Source: Strigamia acuminata (Eukaryota > Arthropoda > Chilopoda > Geophilomorpha > Linotaeniidae). From it: DNA of 64,000 bases. Location: positions 10,256,427 through 10,320,426 of the forward strand of contig OX442315.1 of assembly GCA_949358305.1 (NCBI GenBank), read 5' to 3'. The translations under genes and the position numbers were made by a program. The notes beneath the pieces were generated by a model. It saw only the letters and a program-made list of their open reading frames with translations, was not told the origin of the DNA and did not search any database. Shown piece after piece: positions 1 through 10,000 of this stretch. How positions within the stretch are numbered: position 1 is the stretch's first letter; each line of letters starts with the position of its first letter.

Positions 1-352
1 CATCTAACAGATTGACATTTAATCCTCTTTGTTTCATATAATCTATTGTGTAAGTATTATAATCTGTGCAAATAGACACAGGTGGAAATGGACAGTGTTC
101 CATTTTCTGTCGATGTATGTCAACGGCCTTTGGTTCTGTCAAGAAGAACGAGATGCGATCATACATTTGATAGAAATAAATGAGAAAACAGATGACCACG
201 AGAAATGCCCAAATTATACGAAATATGCGTGAACGTGTACAGTCTAGAAGGATGTAAAACTCGGCGCTTACATTCCTATCGTTGCCGATAGCCTCAATGA
301 TTGAAGATGTTATTTCACGCCGATTTATTCTGAATCTGCGTTGATTGAGCAT
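1..352 (-). CDS. DEG/ENaC channel gene A, first coding exon (partial, leaves the window)
   Basis: The minus-strand frame is open from an ATG at 352-350 to the window edge, 117 codons. An in-frame TAG lies directly before the ATG, which fixes the start. The first 65 or so residues are cytosolic and basic. A hydrophobic segment follows (IFRIIWAFLVVICFLIYFYQ) and then the post-TM1 pattern of the family (YDRISFFLTEP, later FPPVSICTD). This is the N-terminus and first membrane helix of an amiloride-sensitive sodium channel (degenerin/ENaC, pickpocket-like), a cation channel of the plasma membrane. Genes A and B are head to tail on the same strand, so this is part of a tandem cluster. The rest of the gene is outside, so it cannot be said whether it has two domains like genes B and C. 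Confidence 0.75.
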   Translation of the reverse strand, partial: MLNQRRFRINRREITSSIIEAIGNDRNVSAEFYILLDCTRSRIFRIIWAFLVVICFLIYFYQMYDRISFFLTEPKAVDIHRQKMEHCPFPPVSICTDYNTYTIDYMKQRGLNVNLLD

Positions 353-1054
353 CTAGATGGAAAAAGGTTGGATTAATAGGTATGTTGTTGTTTGTGCTTT
401 CTAGGAATAGTTTGACTTAATGAATACACAAACGATCTTAGTAACTAGTAGACATATGGCAACTCATTAGTTTTCCCAAGCTGTGGGGTGTGTCCCACTG
501 CTGGATCACGAGCCGATTTTCGTGGGGCCCACAATACATCAGTGTTCAATTAAATAGGAAGTAAGGAAATTAAAAGGGGAAAAAATTAATCAAGAAAAAT
601 TAATCAAGTTTTTTGTTGCATTAACTTAAAACACATTAGCCAATAATAATTACACACTCCAAAATAGACCCAGCTCACACACTAACTAAAAAAAGCTATA
701 GCTGAAAATACTCAATGTTTTGTCTCAACAGGTTATATTTGTGCCTGGAAATGCATTTTTTTGGGGAAAACATGCTTTGTGTTACGTTTTTGTTGTTGTC
801 CACATGTCTTTATACTTACCGTATTATAAGGCTCAGTTCGCCAAACTTAGTCACGTATTGTGAATAGAATAACAACTCTAGCAACTGATGCCTTAACCGT
901 GCTAATGTCGAATGTTTTTCCAACAAATACAGTTACCACAGAAACAACGATTCTGTTTCCACAGAGATAACGATTCTGTTTCTTGTCTCAGGTCTGACAG
1001 ACTTTTCTAACAGTTTATTTATGCATTTTTGTAATGTATTGCTTTTAAACACAA
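353..1054. other. intergenic spacer between DEG/ENaC genes A and B
   Basis: AT-rich spacer of about 700 bases between the 5' end of gene A and the 3' end of gene B. It should contain the promoter of gene A, but I see no convincing TATA box. No ORF of note and no RNA gene recognised. Confidence 0.5.
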
Positions 1055-1215
1055 TTTTATGTTGCTTAACAGGAAATATATTACAGTTTTATGTTTCTCA
1101 ACAGGAAATATTACAGTTTTATGTTTCTTAACAGGAAATATTACAGTTTTATGTTTCTTAATAGGAAATATTACAATTTTATGTTTCTTAATAGGAAATA
1201 TTACAATTTTATGTG
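1055..1215. repeat. 30-bp tandem repeat at the 3' end of gene B
   Basis: About five copies of a 30-base unit (core TTTCTTAACAGGAAATATTA), the last copies diverged. The array reaches the stop codon of gene B at 1201, so the last few codons of the channel are read from repeat-derived DNA on the other strand. Confidence 0.8.
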
Positions 1216-2482
1216 TCTATTGCCAAAAATGATGTTTGTTGAAGAAAAGTGACGATTAAGCTTATATCGTAAGTAACGATGACCATATCTGAATAAAGTC
1301 AACAGTGATGTGCCTACAGTGACACCCAAACTGTTGCCCACACCGCAAAAAAGAGCAGTGATCGAGTGATCTCGAATTTCGACCACATTTTCGACGACAT
1401 TCGTGTGCATTAGAAACAAGACGACATATGGTCCATCAAAATCATCAGCTCTGAGTGTTAGAGTTTGCACCGTGAACAAATTTTGTCGACACGGGCGAAT
1501 ACAATTGCACACTTTGGGCTGGTTTAACGCGAGCGCGATGTATTTGCGAAGGCTTTGTTTGAGTCGCTCGACCATCTCCGGCGATTCACATTCGGTCAGA
1601 TTACTCAGAATTCGGCTCAGAAACGGTAATCTGAAAGAAAAAAAACATTTGGAATAGACGGATAGAAGTTAACACAGTTTCTTACCGGCACAAATCCGCC
1701 TGTCGAATTTGGGCAACTAAACAGTTTTTGCGGCACTCGTTGAATTCGGTTGTGGTCGTGCACGGCTTTTTTGATAAATTCACTCGTTCGATCTGGAAGC
1801 GAGGTTGGGCTTTGTTTCAATAAACTACACAGTAACCAACGAATGTCGATACTTACGGTTGAATATCGAATGTCATTAATTAAATGAATGTGCACGGGTG
1901 AATGGATTACTTTTAAGGGGTCGAAACGGTCGAAATAATGATCTTCGGGGTCACCAAGAAATAACTAAATGAATAAAGTATGTCAGCAATGGGATTTACT
2001 AATTAATTTGTTACGTGCCTCGAAATAGCAATTTTCGCACTTGGATATTGGGTCCACGAGGGTAATTCCACCAAAAGGTAGAGCAAACATTGTTGCAAGC
2101 CCAGCATAATTCACTTCCGCTAAATTAAAAAAAGGAAAGTTTTAGTCTACGAGAATAAATACATGGATAGGGATAGAGCTGAGTAGTTGTGACTAACAGA
2201 ATTGATAATGAAAGCAGTTTCCTAAATACGTTGCAATTTCTGTTTTCTTCGGTGATAGTACTTGCAGCTTTAAAGTTTTCTAAAAATGAAAAAAAAAATC
2301 AGTTACTTTTTATTTTATTTATTTTTTAAATATAAAAGAAAATAAATAAAAATTGAAATTACTTCAATAACTTCTACAAACATGTCCATCACAAGTGGTG
2401 CTGATATTTTCCACAGACCCTCCAAATTGAACTTTTTTTTGAAAAAGAGTAAATCGATCAAGTGCACATCGCACCAAGAAGT

Positions 2483-2513
<31 letters not shown>

Positions 2514-5500
2514 TTGTTATTATTATTTTTTGCAGCAATTCGTTTCTTAAAGTACAATTTCTTCATCGACGAAACCTGCGACGATTGTCCACATATAGTG
2601 AGCGAAGGAAAAGTGATTTTTTCCACGTAATTCACCGTCACCACATTCCGCGTCGGATACGTCAAATAATAAGCAACTCGGTTCTGAATCATGAACACAC
2701 TGAAAGCAATGCAGAGAAGCAAAATGAAATTTCTCACATATTTTCCTTTTGTCGATGTTTTGCCTTCGCTTTGAGAGACCCACAGTTTGTACTCGTTCTC
2801 TATTACCATTTCCAACTTATTCCGCTTGTTTTTCCTCAAATAATTCACCGCTACACCAAATATATCGACGATATGCAACAAGGATAAGCCCAAATACAAT
2901 CCCAAGTTGCCGCCGATGTCCACCAGCAAGCTGATCACATCGTACGTGAATCGCTCTTTCAACGTGATTTTGGTGTCGTCTCCGTGGATTTCGAATGCCG
3001 TGTCTTCTGAATTTTTCTGATCTTCTGCAGTCATGACGACCGAATAGGTGTCTTGGGTGCAAGTTTGTGCGCATTTGCAAGTTTCGCTCGTGTATACTTT
3101 TGGAATGATGGTCACATTAAACGCTGCAATGATGTTGTCGACAGAGTTTTGCCAATCGCTCGAGTTGCAAGGAGGATGATCGATGACGGGAGGAAAAAAT
3201 GAAAATCTGTGATTAAAAAAGTAATTTTACAACGCGTCTGATTGGTTCTTTGCTGGCCACTGATTGGCCGTGCCCTTTCTGTTTTGGGTCTGGCCCTAGC
3301 TTACTTCACCAGGCTGAAGTTGGCACCACATTCACATTTGCCCAAACTACAGATAGAACAAATCCCAATTTTTTTTTTTAACAACGGATTTCAATGGTTT
3401 TTTATGAAAAGATAGAGGACTTTCTCCTAAACAAACCGTGAACAGCACAAGTCTTTACTCCTCTTAGTTTTCGAGCAGCAAGCATTTGAATATGGCACAA
3501 AAAAGACTTGTACTAAATTTCCGAATCCGATGTCACAACTTAAAACCCCAATATCTCAACAACCTGAGCACGGATTTTTTTTTCTTTCAAGAACCCAACG
3601 ATAGAGGACCTACTCTTCTACAAACTCTAAAAAAAACAACACTCTAGCCCTCTTAGTTTTCGAGCGGCGGACACTTAAACATTGCGCAGCAAAAACTTGG
3701 AACAAATTGCTGAATGCTCCCGCTCCCTGAATGCTCCCCGAATGCTCCCCGAATGGTCTGTTTGGTCTTTTTGGTCTTTTTGGTCTTTTTGGGCTTTTTG
3801 GTCTGTTTGGTCTTTTTGGTCTTTTTGGTCTTTCTGGTCTTTTTGGTTTAGGCTGCTGGGGTAAAGTGGTGTGCCTTTCAGGGTTTGTAGAGGAGAAGGT
3901 CCTCTATAACGTTTGGTTTGGCGATGTGTCTATTGCAGCTTCCATGAGCGGCTACGTGGGTTGTACAGGTTAAGTACGGCAGAATGTTCGTCTGAAGTAA
4001 CCGACCACGTCACCCATAGGGTTACAGCCCTGTGTGTGACGAGACGGTTGATGGTGTAGCGTGCCTAATAGCACTGCTACACATGGGTAGATGGGTGATT
4101 CCGACTCCTAGACAACGATTACAGGCCAAAACCCAACAATCCGGAGGCCCTGGCTTAATCATTTATGTGAGTCTGCGTCCCTGCCATGGAAGTCAATCCC
4201 CAGCTACCTTGGGTAAAACCATACCAGTCACAATTCTTTATGCCTTTTGACACGCACTTGGTGACCGGGATAAGTTCAATTCGCAACTGCGTCTTTTATC
4301 GTGTCTCTTGCGCGTGTATTTTAAGCGCAATTGCTCGACTTGGCTATCTCGCCATTAGGGATCCCCGTCAAGTTTAGCAGGGTATTGCCTTCTTGCGAAT
4401 CTAGTTGACTACAGTCCTAGACATGTAACCTCAACTAGACTGTGGATGTGCTCTCTCTACCATTATTCTTCCATTTTATTAAGTCCAAGAAACCCGTGCA
4501 ATTAATTCGTGATTTGATCGAGCGAGGGGATAGTTTGCTGCCACCTTTCGGGCAATCTATCACTAAACGGGCTCTCGCTTACGGCCAAGCTCCCTTCAGT
4601 CGTAATCGGTGCGAAATTCAAAACGCGTTTACCCCATCGTATAAAGCCGGTTCATTACAATATATTATTTGAGTTAATTATTTATTGCACTCGCCTGCAA
4701 GTTGTGTATTTTTTGAGTCGTTTTTCATGGCAGTTTCGGTAACATTTATCAAAATCGTAATTTCTGCCTTTGCACGGCTTCCGAGGATGGTTGGCAAAAC
4801 TGTACTGGAAACGGAACGATGCAGAGTTTAAAGGCATTGAATAACAAGTGAATTTAAGCTCACTTTTCTTAATGAAAGCCTCAGTTTAAAAAGAAAGTCA
4901 CCCGGTGTTGGCATCACATAATAAAAGTCGATCTTATTTCTAATAGCAAACTAATTTTGAAGAAAAAGGCTTGTTCAGTACATTTGTCCGCAAATCATTT
5001 AACATTTGGTTATAGTAGCACCAATTTATTGCCACAAATTTTACAATTTGATTGCATTTTAGGTTTTGCATGAGCAAAACTGAGTTTGGTGCTGCTATCT
5101 AATTAAATCTCTTTAATGATTTACCGTCGGAAGGCAATATTTATTTTTTCGTACTGTGAATTTCAGCAATGCTCCTCCAGCGCTGTAATCTGAAATATAA
5201 AATTTAGATTTGACATTTTAAGGAACACCCAAAGTTTATGAGATTGCAATTTCTCTTAAAATTAATATATTTGCTCACTTGATGGTTCTAGAATGGTACA
5301 CAGTCCTCCGACGCCTACTGCTGAGCTAACTCTCGTTTTCTTAATTAAATAATAAATTAATTCAGCAATAATTTAAACAATAATTTAAATATATTTATTG
5401 CATTATTTTTGCTTATAGTAAATCTGTACTTACATTGGCGTTCTCTAATTTCCTCAAGTTGCTAGTCTTGTTTGTGAAGTCCCAGACTTTATCATAATCC

Positions 5501-5901
5501 AAATTGGTCTTGTCTTCCAACATTTTAACATAAGGCAATATTCTGGTCATGTATTCTCCCAGATTGTGATTTTCCAATATTTTAAGGTTGTAATCATTCT
5601 CAAACGAGCAAATTAGCATACCCGGCATCGTGAAGTCGGCCGTGTAATCAAAATGGATGTCAACCGCTAGAGGATACGTCAAGTAAAAGGTAATTCTTTC
5701 CACTGTCTGGAAACAACAGAGAGTCAAACACAAGACGACCACGAGGAGCCAGATAAAACGCATAAAATAAGAAATGTTTGTGTCGAATAAATCGTTCAAA
5801 TCCACAGGCAAAGCGGCACTGCGCTCGTTTTTCGCAATTTGGTTTCGAATATCGTGACGAAGTCTCGTTGTATTCAAATTTATTTTCCGTTTCAACTCCA
5901 T
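1201..5901 (-). CDS. DEG/ENaC channel gene B with two tandem channel domains (11 coding exons)
   Basis: Coding exons by my splicing: 5901-5434, 5339-5279, 5189-5125, 4950-4864, 4804-4695, 3206-2363, 2279-2198, 2119-2019, 1964-1857, 1792-1686, 1630-1201. Phases join without a break and give about 820 residues, against roughly 450-750 for a usual one-domain channel. Domain 1: TM1 about residues 44-66, Cys-rich ectodomain, TM2 about 352-376 with GLYLGLS (the G-x-S pore motif). A cytosolic linker of about 43 residues follows. Domain 2: TM1 about 421-441, ectodomain, TM2 about 765-790 with GVTVGTS. TM2 of domain 1 and TM1 of domain 2 share exon 6. The His-Gly gating motif usual before TM1 is not seen. 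A 15-residue, almost pure Asn run (491-505) lies in ectodomain 2. The ATG at 5901 is chosen because a TGA arises at the upstream splice junction. Two introns need GC-AG ends (donors at 4694 and 2018). The family is amiloride-sensitive cation channels of the plasma membrane; ligand and stimulus are unknown. Confidence 0.85.
2478..2527. repeat. AAT trinucleotide microsatellite inside coding exon 6 of gene B
   Basis: Interrupted (ATT)n run on the plus strand, read on the minus strand as about 15 Asn codons with one Lys inside the second ectodomain of gene B. It stays in frame, and the exon continues into family-like sequence ending in FVEVIE before the donor at 2362. Confidence 0.85.
3755..3850. 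repeat. 9-bp minisatellite TTTTTGGTC
   Basis: About ten imperfect copies of TTTTTGGTC in tandem, with variants TTTTTGGGC and TCTGTTTGG. It lies in intron 5 of gene B. The Trp/Phe-rich ORFs across it are artefacts of the repeat. Confidence 0.9.
3935..4240 (+). repeat. R1 interspersed repeat, copy in gene B intron 5
   Basis: Non-coding repeat with the landmarks CCATGAGCGGCTACGTGGG, TACGGCAGAAT, GACAACGATTA and a tail GTGAGTCTGCGTCCCTGCCA. Related, diverged copies occur at 51735-52110, 52580-52670 (tail part) and 59700-59900. I see no ORF and no target-site duplication, so the class (MITE, SINE or LTR fragment) is open. Confidence 0.6.
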
Positions 5902-5917
5902 TTTGCGAGTTAGTGTT

Positions 5918-6837
5918 CTGAAAATAATGAAAATGTGTTTCAACTCAAAACAAATCATCGCCAATGTCTTACCAATGGTTGCGACGGCTAGAAGGACATG
6001 CAAAGAACTAAGCACACTTTTGATTTGCTTCTTCCTTTATCTATTTGTTTTATTGACTTATTTCCTCGTTACGAGTGTTGAGATTAATATTTGATCACTT
6101 GTGACATTCAAAAGCAAGCACGCAAGTATATTGGAAAGATTTCAATGTGCAGTAACCCATTGAAGCAAACCTTCCATTTTTCTTCATTCCTTTGACATCA
6201 CTGTGTGAGTGATTCAATATAAATCTCGTGCATGTGGAATTGCTAATTAATTATTTAAGTCAAGCTGTTTTAGAGTTTCGACATTGAAACTCGGTCAAAA
6301 ACCATATTTAATATATTCTCTATGCATTAGTCATTCCTGGTGTGATGGATAAATTTTATTGGCACAGAGCCACCTGTCGTCACTCGTTTCAACTTATTTC
6401 AAAGTTATTACGCCTGGATCTGAAAAAATGACAGCCCTGAGTCAAGCACGCCGTCTCAAGTTCCGCATCGTGCCTAGAAACGGACCAAGGGAGCATCAAA
6501 TTGGTCTGAAACCGGTTTTAAACTATTTCTTGGCCAAAATTACACTAGCAATGTATGCAAACCGATTTTTGGACATAAAAATAATAACAAAAACTGATCC
6601 AAGGACGCGCATTGACGGTTAACACTTCCTCACCAACATCAGTTAAATCTTACAAAAAATTATGCCAACGGTTAGAACTCGTTGAGAAATAATGAGTAAA
6701 AAAATGTAATTATTTTTCAATTGTACTTTCAGGGTGAAATAGCCATGTAACATGGAACTGGACCAGCAGTACAGCGATACACATTCTGGACAGGGAAACA
6801 ATAGATGAGTAACCATTTTATTTATACGTCATCAAAA
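5918..6837 (-). promoter_or_regulatory. 5' region of gene B: 5'UTR intron, non-coding first exon and presumed promoter
   Basis: A 55-base intron fits 5918-5972 (GTAAGACATTGG to ATTATTTTCAG) in front of the first coding exon, so the first exon at and above 5973 is non-coding. Upstream sequence to 6837 is presumed promoter. The whole stretch from 5926 is duplicated at 62211-63128. An 87-codon plus-strand frame at 6359-6622 is mirrored by a 92-codon frame at 62635-62913. Most differences between the two change amino acids, so I do not call it a gene. Confidence 0.6.
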
Positions 6838-7010
6838 TGTAATGTCGTTATGTCCATTAAATAATACACAGCTTTAGCAGTAACGACGATGCATCTTTAT
6901 TACTCATCAACTCTAGAGAAAGTGACCTTGCGGTCACGTGTTACAAGCTTATATAAACTTGCCGACCATGATCGCCCCCTGGTGATCATGCTCGACATCA
7001 CAACACCACA
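6838..7010 (-). repeat. 3' LTR of element 0
   Basis: 173 bp, same sequence as 11402-11574. It contains TATATAA on the minus strand (CAAGTTTATATAAGC), a likely core promoter motif. Confidence 0.92.
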
Positions 7011-7081
7011 TCCCTCCCCTTCATCATAAAATAAACAACAAACTAAAAATTACACCTAAACAAACACATCACAAAAACCAA

Positions 7082-10000
7082 TCAAAGCATAAAGTTCATA
7101 TCATAGTCCTTCTGCCAGACAGGTCTGTTTTTAATCCTTTCAGAACGCCTGGGTCCCTCTTCTGGCACAATCTCATCTGGCACAATCTCATCCGGCCTGT
7201 TCTCATCCACGGCTTCATTCACGGCTGCCCCCTCCTGCTGCACCAAATCATCGGGTCCCTCCATCTGCTCCGGCGGCACCACTCCCTGACGTATCTCCGT
7301 GTCATCCTCCCAACTTACGTCACCAGCACACTCCTCCTCTCGTCGCGCACCATCCCCCAACACACACCTCTCCTGCTTCTCATCATTCCAAATACGCTTA
7401 AAACAAGACGCGTTTCGGACTAGTACCTGCTGTCCTCTCATAGCGGTTACCTGCGTCCCCACTACGTCGGACACTATCAAAGGTCTGGGGTCAAACGGAG
7501 TAGAAAACTTATTAACTTTCACCTGTTTCACCAACACTCTGTCACCAATCTTAAAGTCATGGGGCTTGGCATTCCGATGTCGATCCGCATACGCCTTCAT
7601 TTTGGCCTTCTCCATTAAGTCCTTCTCACGTAGTTGCAGATCCTCTGCATCTCGGCAAAATGTCGGTAGTCGCGTCCTAACCGTCCTCCCGAGTAAAAGA
7701 TCCGCCGGCGGCCTTCCCGTAGTCGAATGTGGGGTAGCCCGATAATTCAGCAGAAATTCAGCTAACTCCCGCTTCCATTGCTTACCCTCCACTTTAGCCG
7801 CCCTCACAGTCTTGTTCAACGTCCTCATAAATCTCTCCACCTCACCATTAGCTTCCGGCCAGAGCGGAGTCACCCGATGATGACGAACCCCAAAGTCCGC
7901 CAAAAATTCAGCAAACTCACGTGACGTGAAGGGTGGGCCATTATCTGACTTCAATAGGTTAGGCAACCCCTGCTCCAAAAAACGACGCTCCAAAAGCGCA
8001 CAAACCACCGTCGCCGAGGTCGAAGAGACCGCCTCCACAAATGGGAACCTAGAAAACTCATCAATTAACACGCACAAAACCGTGCCATCCGGAAAGGGCC
8101 CCGCGAAGTCAATCGCTAACTGTTGCCATGGTCCCACTGGCAATTTTGTCATCACCAACGGGTCCCTTCGCATCCGTGGGACCGCTGCCTGGCACGGTAA
8201 ACATCTCTCGACTCGCGCCTCCACCTGCCTATCGATCCCCGGGAACCACACTTTCTGTCTCAACAAGGATTTGGTTTTGACAACACCCTGGTGGCCTCTG
8301 TGCGCCAATTCGACAACTCTCGCTCGTAGCGTCTCCGGAATCACAATTCGATCCGAGCGAAGCACCATTCCCAACTCCGACACCGACAACTCGTCCTTCA
8401 TAGCCGCATATGGTCTCAGCTGCTCATCATCCCAACAGATCCTCGCCTTCTCTCCAACACTCCTCAACGCAACTCGCACCTTTTTTAAAACCTCATCCAA
8501 GTCAGTCTCTCGCAGAACCTCCTCGACTGTCATCGACGCCGGTATCCGTGTGCGAACCACAAAATTCACATGCTCCTCAATAATCTCGAGCATTGCCACC
8601 CCCATCTCTGATGTCATGGGCAGCGGGTGGCGCGACATATAATCGCTTGGGTTGGTGCTGCCTCTGGTATGCCGCACCTCAAAACGATACTGCTGAACCC
8701 TCACACAGAGGCGCTCCAAACGTATCGACGGTCGTGCTCTGCGGTTCTTTAATATGCTTACGAGAGGTTGATGATCTGTAAAAAGAATAAAAAAATTATT
8801 AAAAAGGTACAAATAAAAAAATTCCACAGCCCAGACCACCGCCACCATCTCGCGCTCTATTTGCGAGTAGCGGGTCTCAACCTGAGAGAGAGCTCTGCTC
8901 GCGTATGCGATCACTTGCACTTCCTCCCTCGCCTTCTCCTGTGCAAGGATCGCCCCCACGCCCACCGGACTAGCATCAACGGTCAAATGCAACCTTGCAT
9001 GCGGACTGTAATAGGCCATGATCTTTCCATCGCCCAGCTCAACCATAATGGCGTCCCAGGCCGCCTGATGCACTTCAGTCCACTTAAACTCGCCGCTCGA
9101 TTCCTTCGTCAATTCACGCAAAGACCTTGTCCGATCAGCCAACTTCGGAATGAAACGCCCACAGTACACAATCATCCCTAAAAGACTTTTCACCTCCGAA
9201 ACGCTCGATGGCATCTTCATCGCCCTAATTGCTTCTACTCTTTTCGGATCCGCAGCAATGCCACGCTCCGAGAACACATGACCGAAAAACACCAATTTCG
9301 ACCTCCCAAATTCACATTTATGAGCATTAAGAGTCAATCCCTCCTCCAACAACCTGTCCAAGACTGCGTACACCGCCGCGTTATGATCCGGCGGCCCCTT
9401 CCCAACGACGAAAATATCATCTAAAATGTTCAACATCTGTAACAGGCCCTCCAAAATCTGTCGTATCTTGTCCTGGAAAATCTCCGAAGCAGAATTTAGG
9501 CCGAAAAATAAACGCAGGAACCTAAATAGGCCCACATGCGTCGCGAATGTGGTAAGGACCCTCGAGGCCACATCCAGCTCGAATTGATAAAATCCATGCT
9601 TCATGTCCAACTTCGTGAAAATCGTAGCATTCTCCGCCAACGCCGTAACATCCTCCAGTCTCGGCGATGTGTGGCGGACCCGCTGTATCGCAAAATTAAG
9701 TTCCCGTGCATCAATGCATATTCGAATGGCCTCAGGATCAGGATCCTTGGGCTTGCGCACACAATGAATGGGCGACACCCATGGCGTCGGCCCCATCTCC
9801 TCCGTCACCCTTTCAATGATGCCTTCCGCAACCATGCGCTCTAGCTCTCGCTCTACTTTACTCCTTAAACTAAACGGGATAGGTCTGTAACGTTGCGCCA
9901 CTGGGGCCACACTCTCGTCGACGTGAAGATGCACAAGATGATTTTTCGACTTCCCAACACCCTGAAATAACCCCGGATATTTGAGCAACACCTCCTCTTT

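Larger units (their letters stand above)
3208..4694 (-). other. intron 5 of gene B, filled with repeats
   Basis: The largest intron of gene B (about 1.49 kb) has a GC donor (CAG|GCGAGT) and acceptor TTAATCACAG. It holds two diverged copies of a segment with GATAGAGGAC and CTCTTAGTTTTCGAGC about 190 bases apart (3409 and 3601), a TTTTTGGTC minisatellite, a member of the R1 interspersed repeat, and a short ORF of 76 codons (4442-4672, plus) without recognisable similarity. Confidence 0.7.

Noticed and set aside
1060-1215. CRISPR-like array of 30-bp repeats
   Set aside because: Head-to-tail tandem units without spacers, in an animal genome.
3682-3973. Trp/Phe/Gly-rich frames at 3682-3864 and 3731-3973
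   Set aside because: Translation of the TTTTTGGTC minisatellite, not a gene.
6359-6622. 87-codon frame duplicated as a 92-codon frame at 62635-62913
   Set aside because: The copies differ by several amino-acid changing substitutions in clusters, and the first copy lost the upstream ATG by a one-base deletion. No family similarity; it lies in a presumed promoter on the opposite strand.
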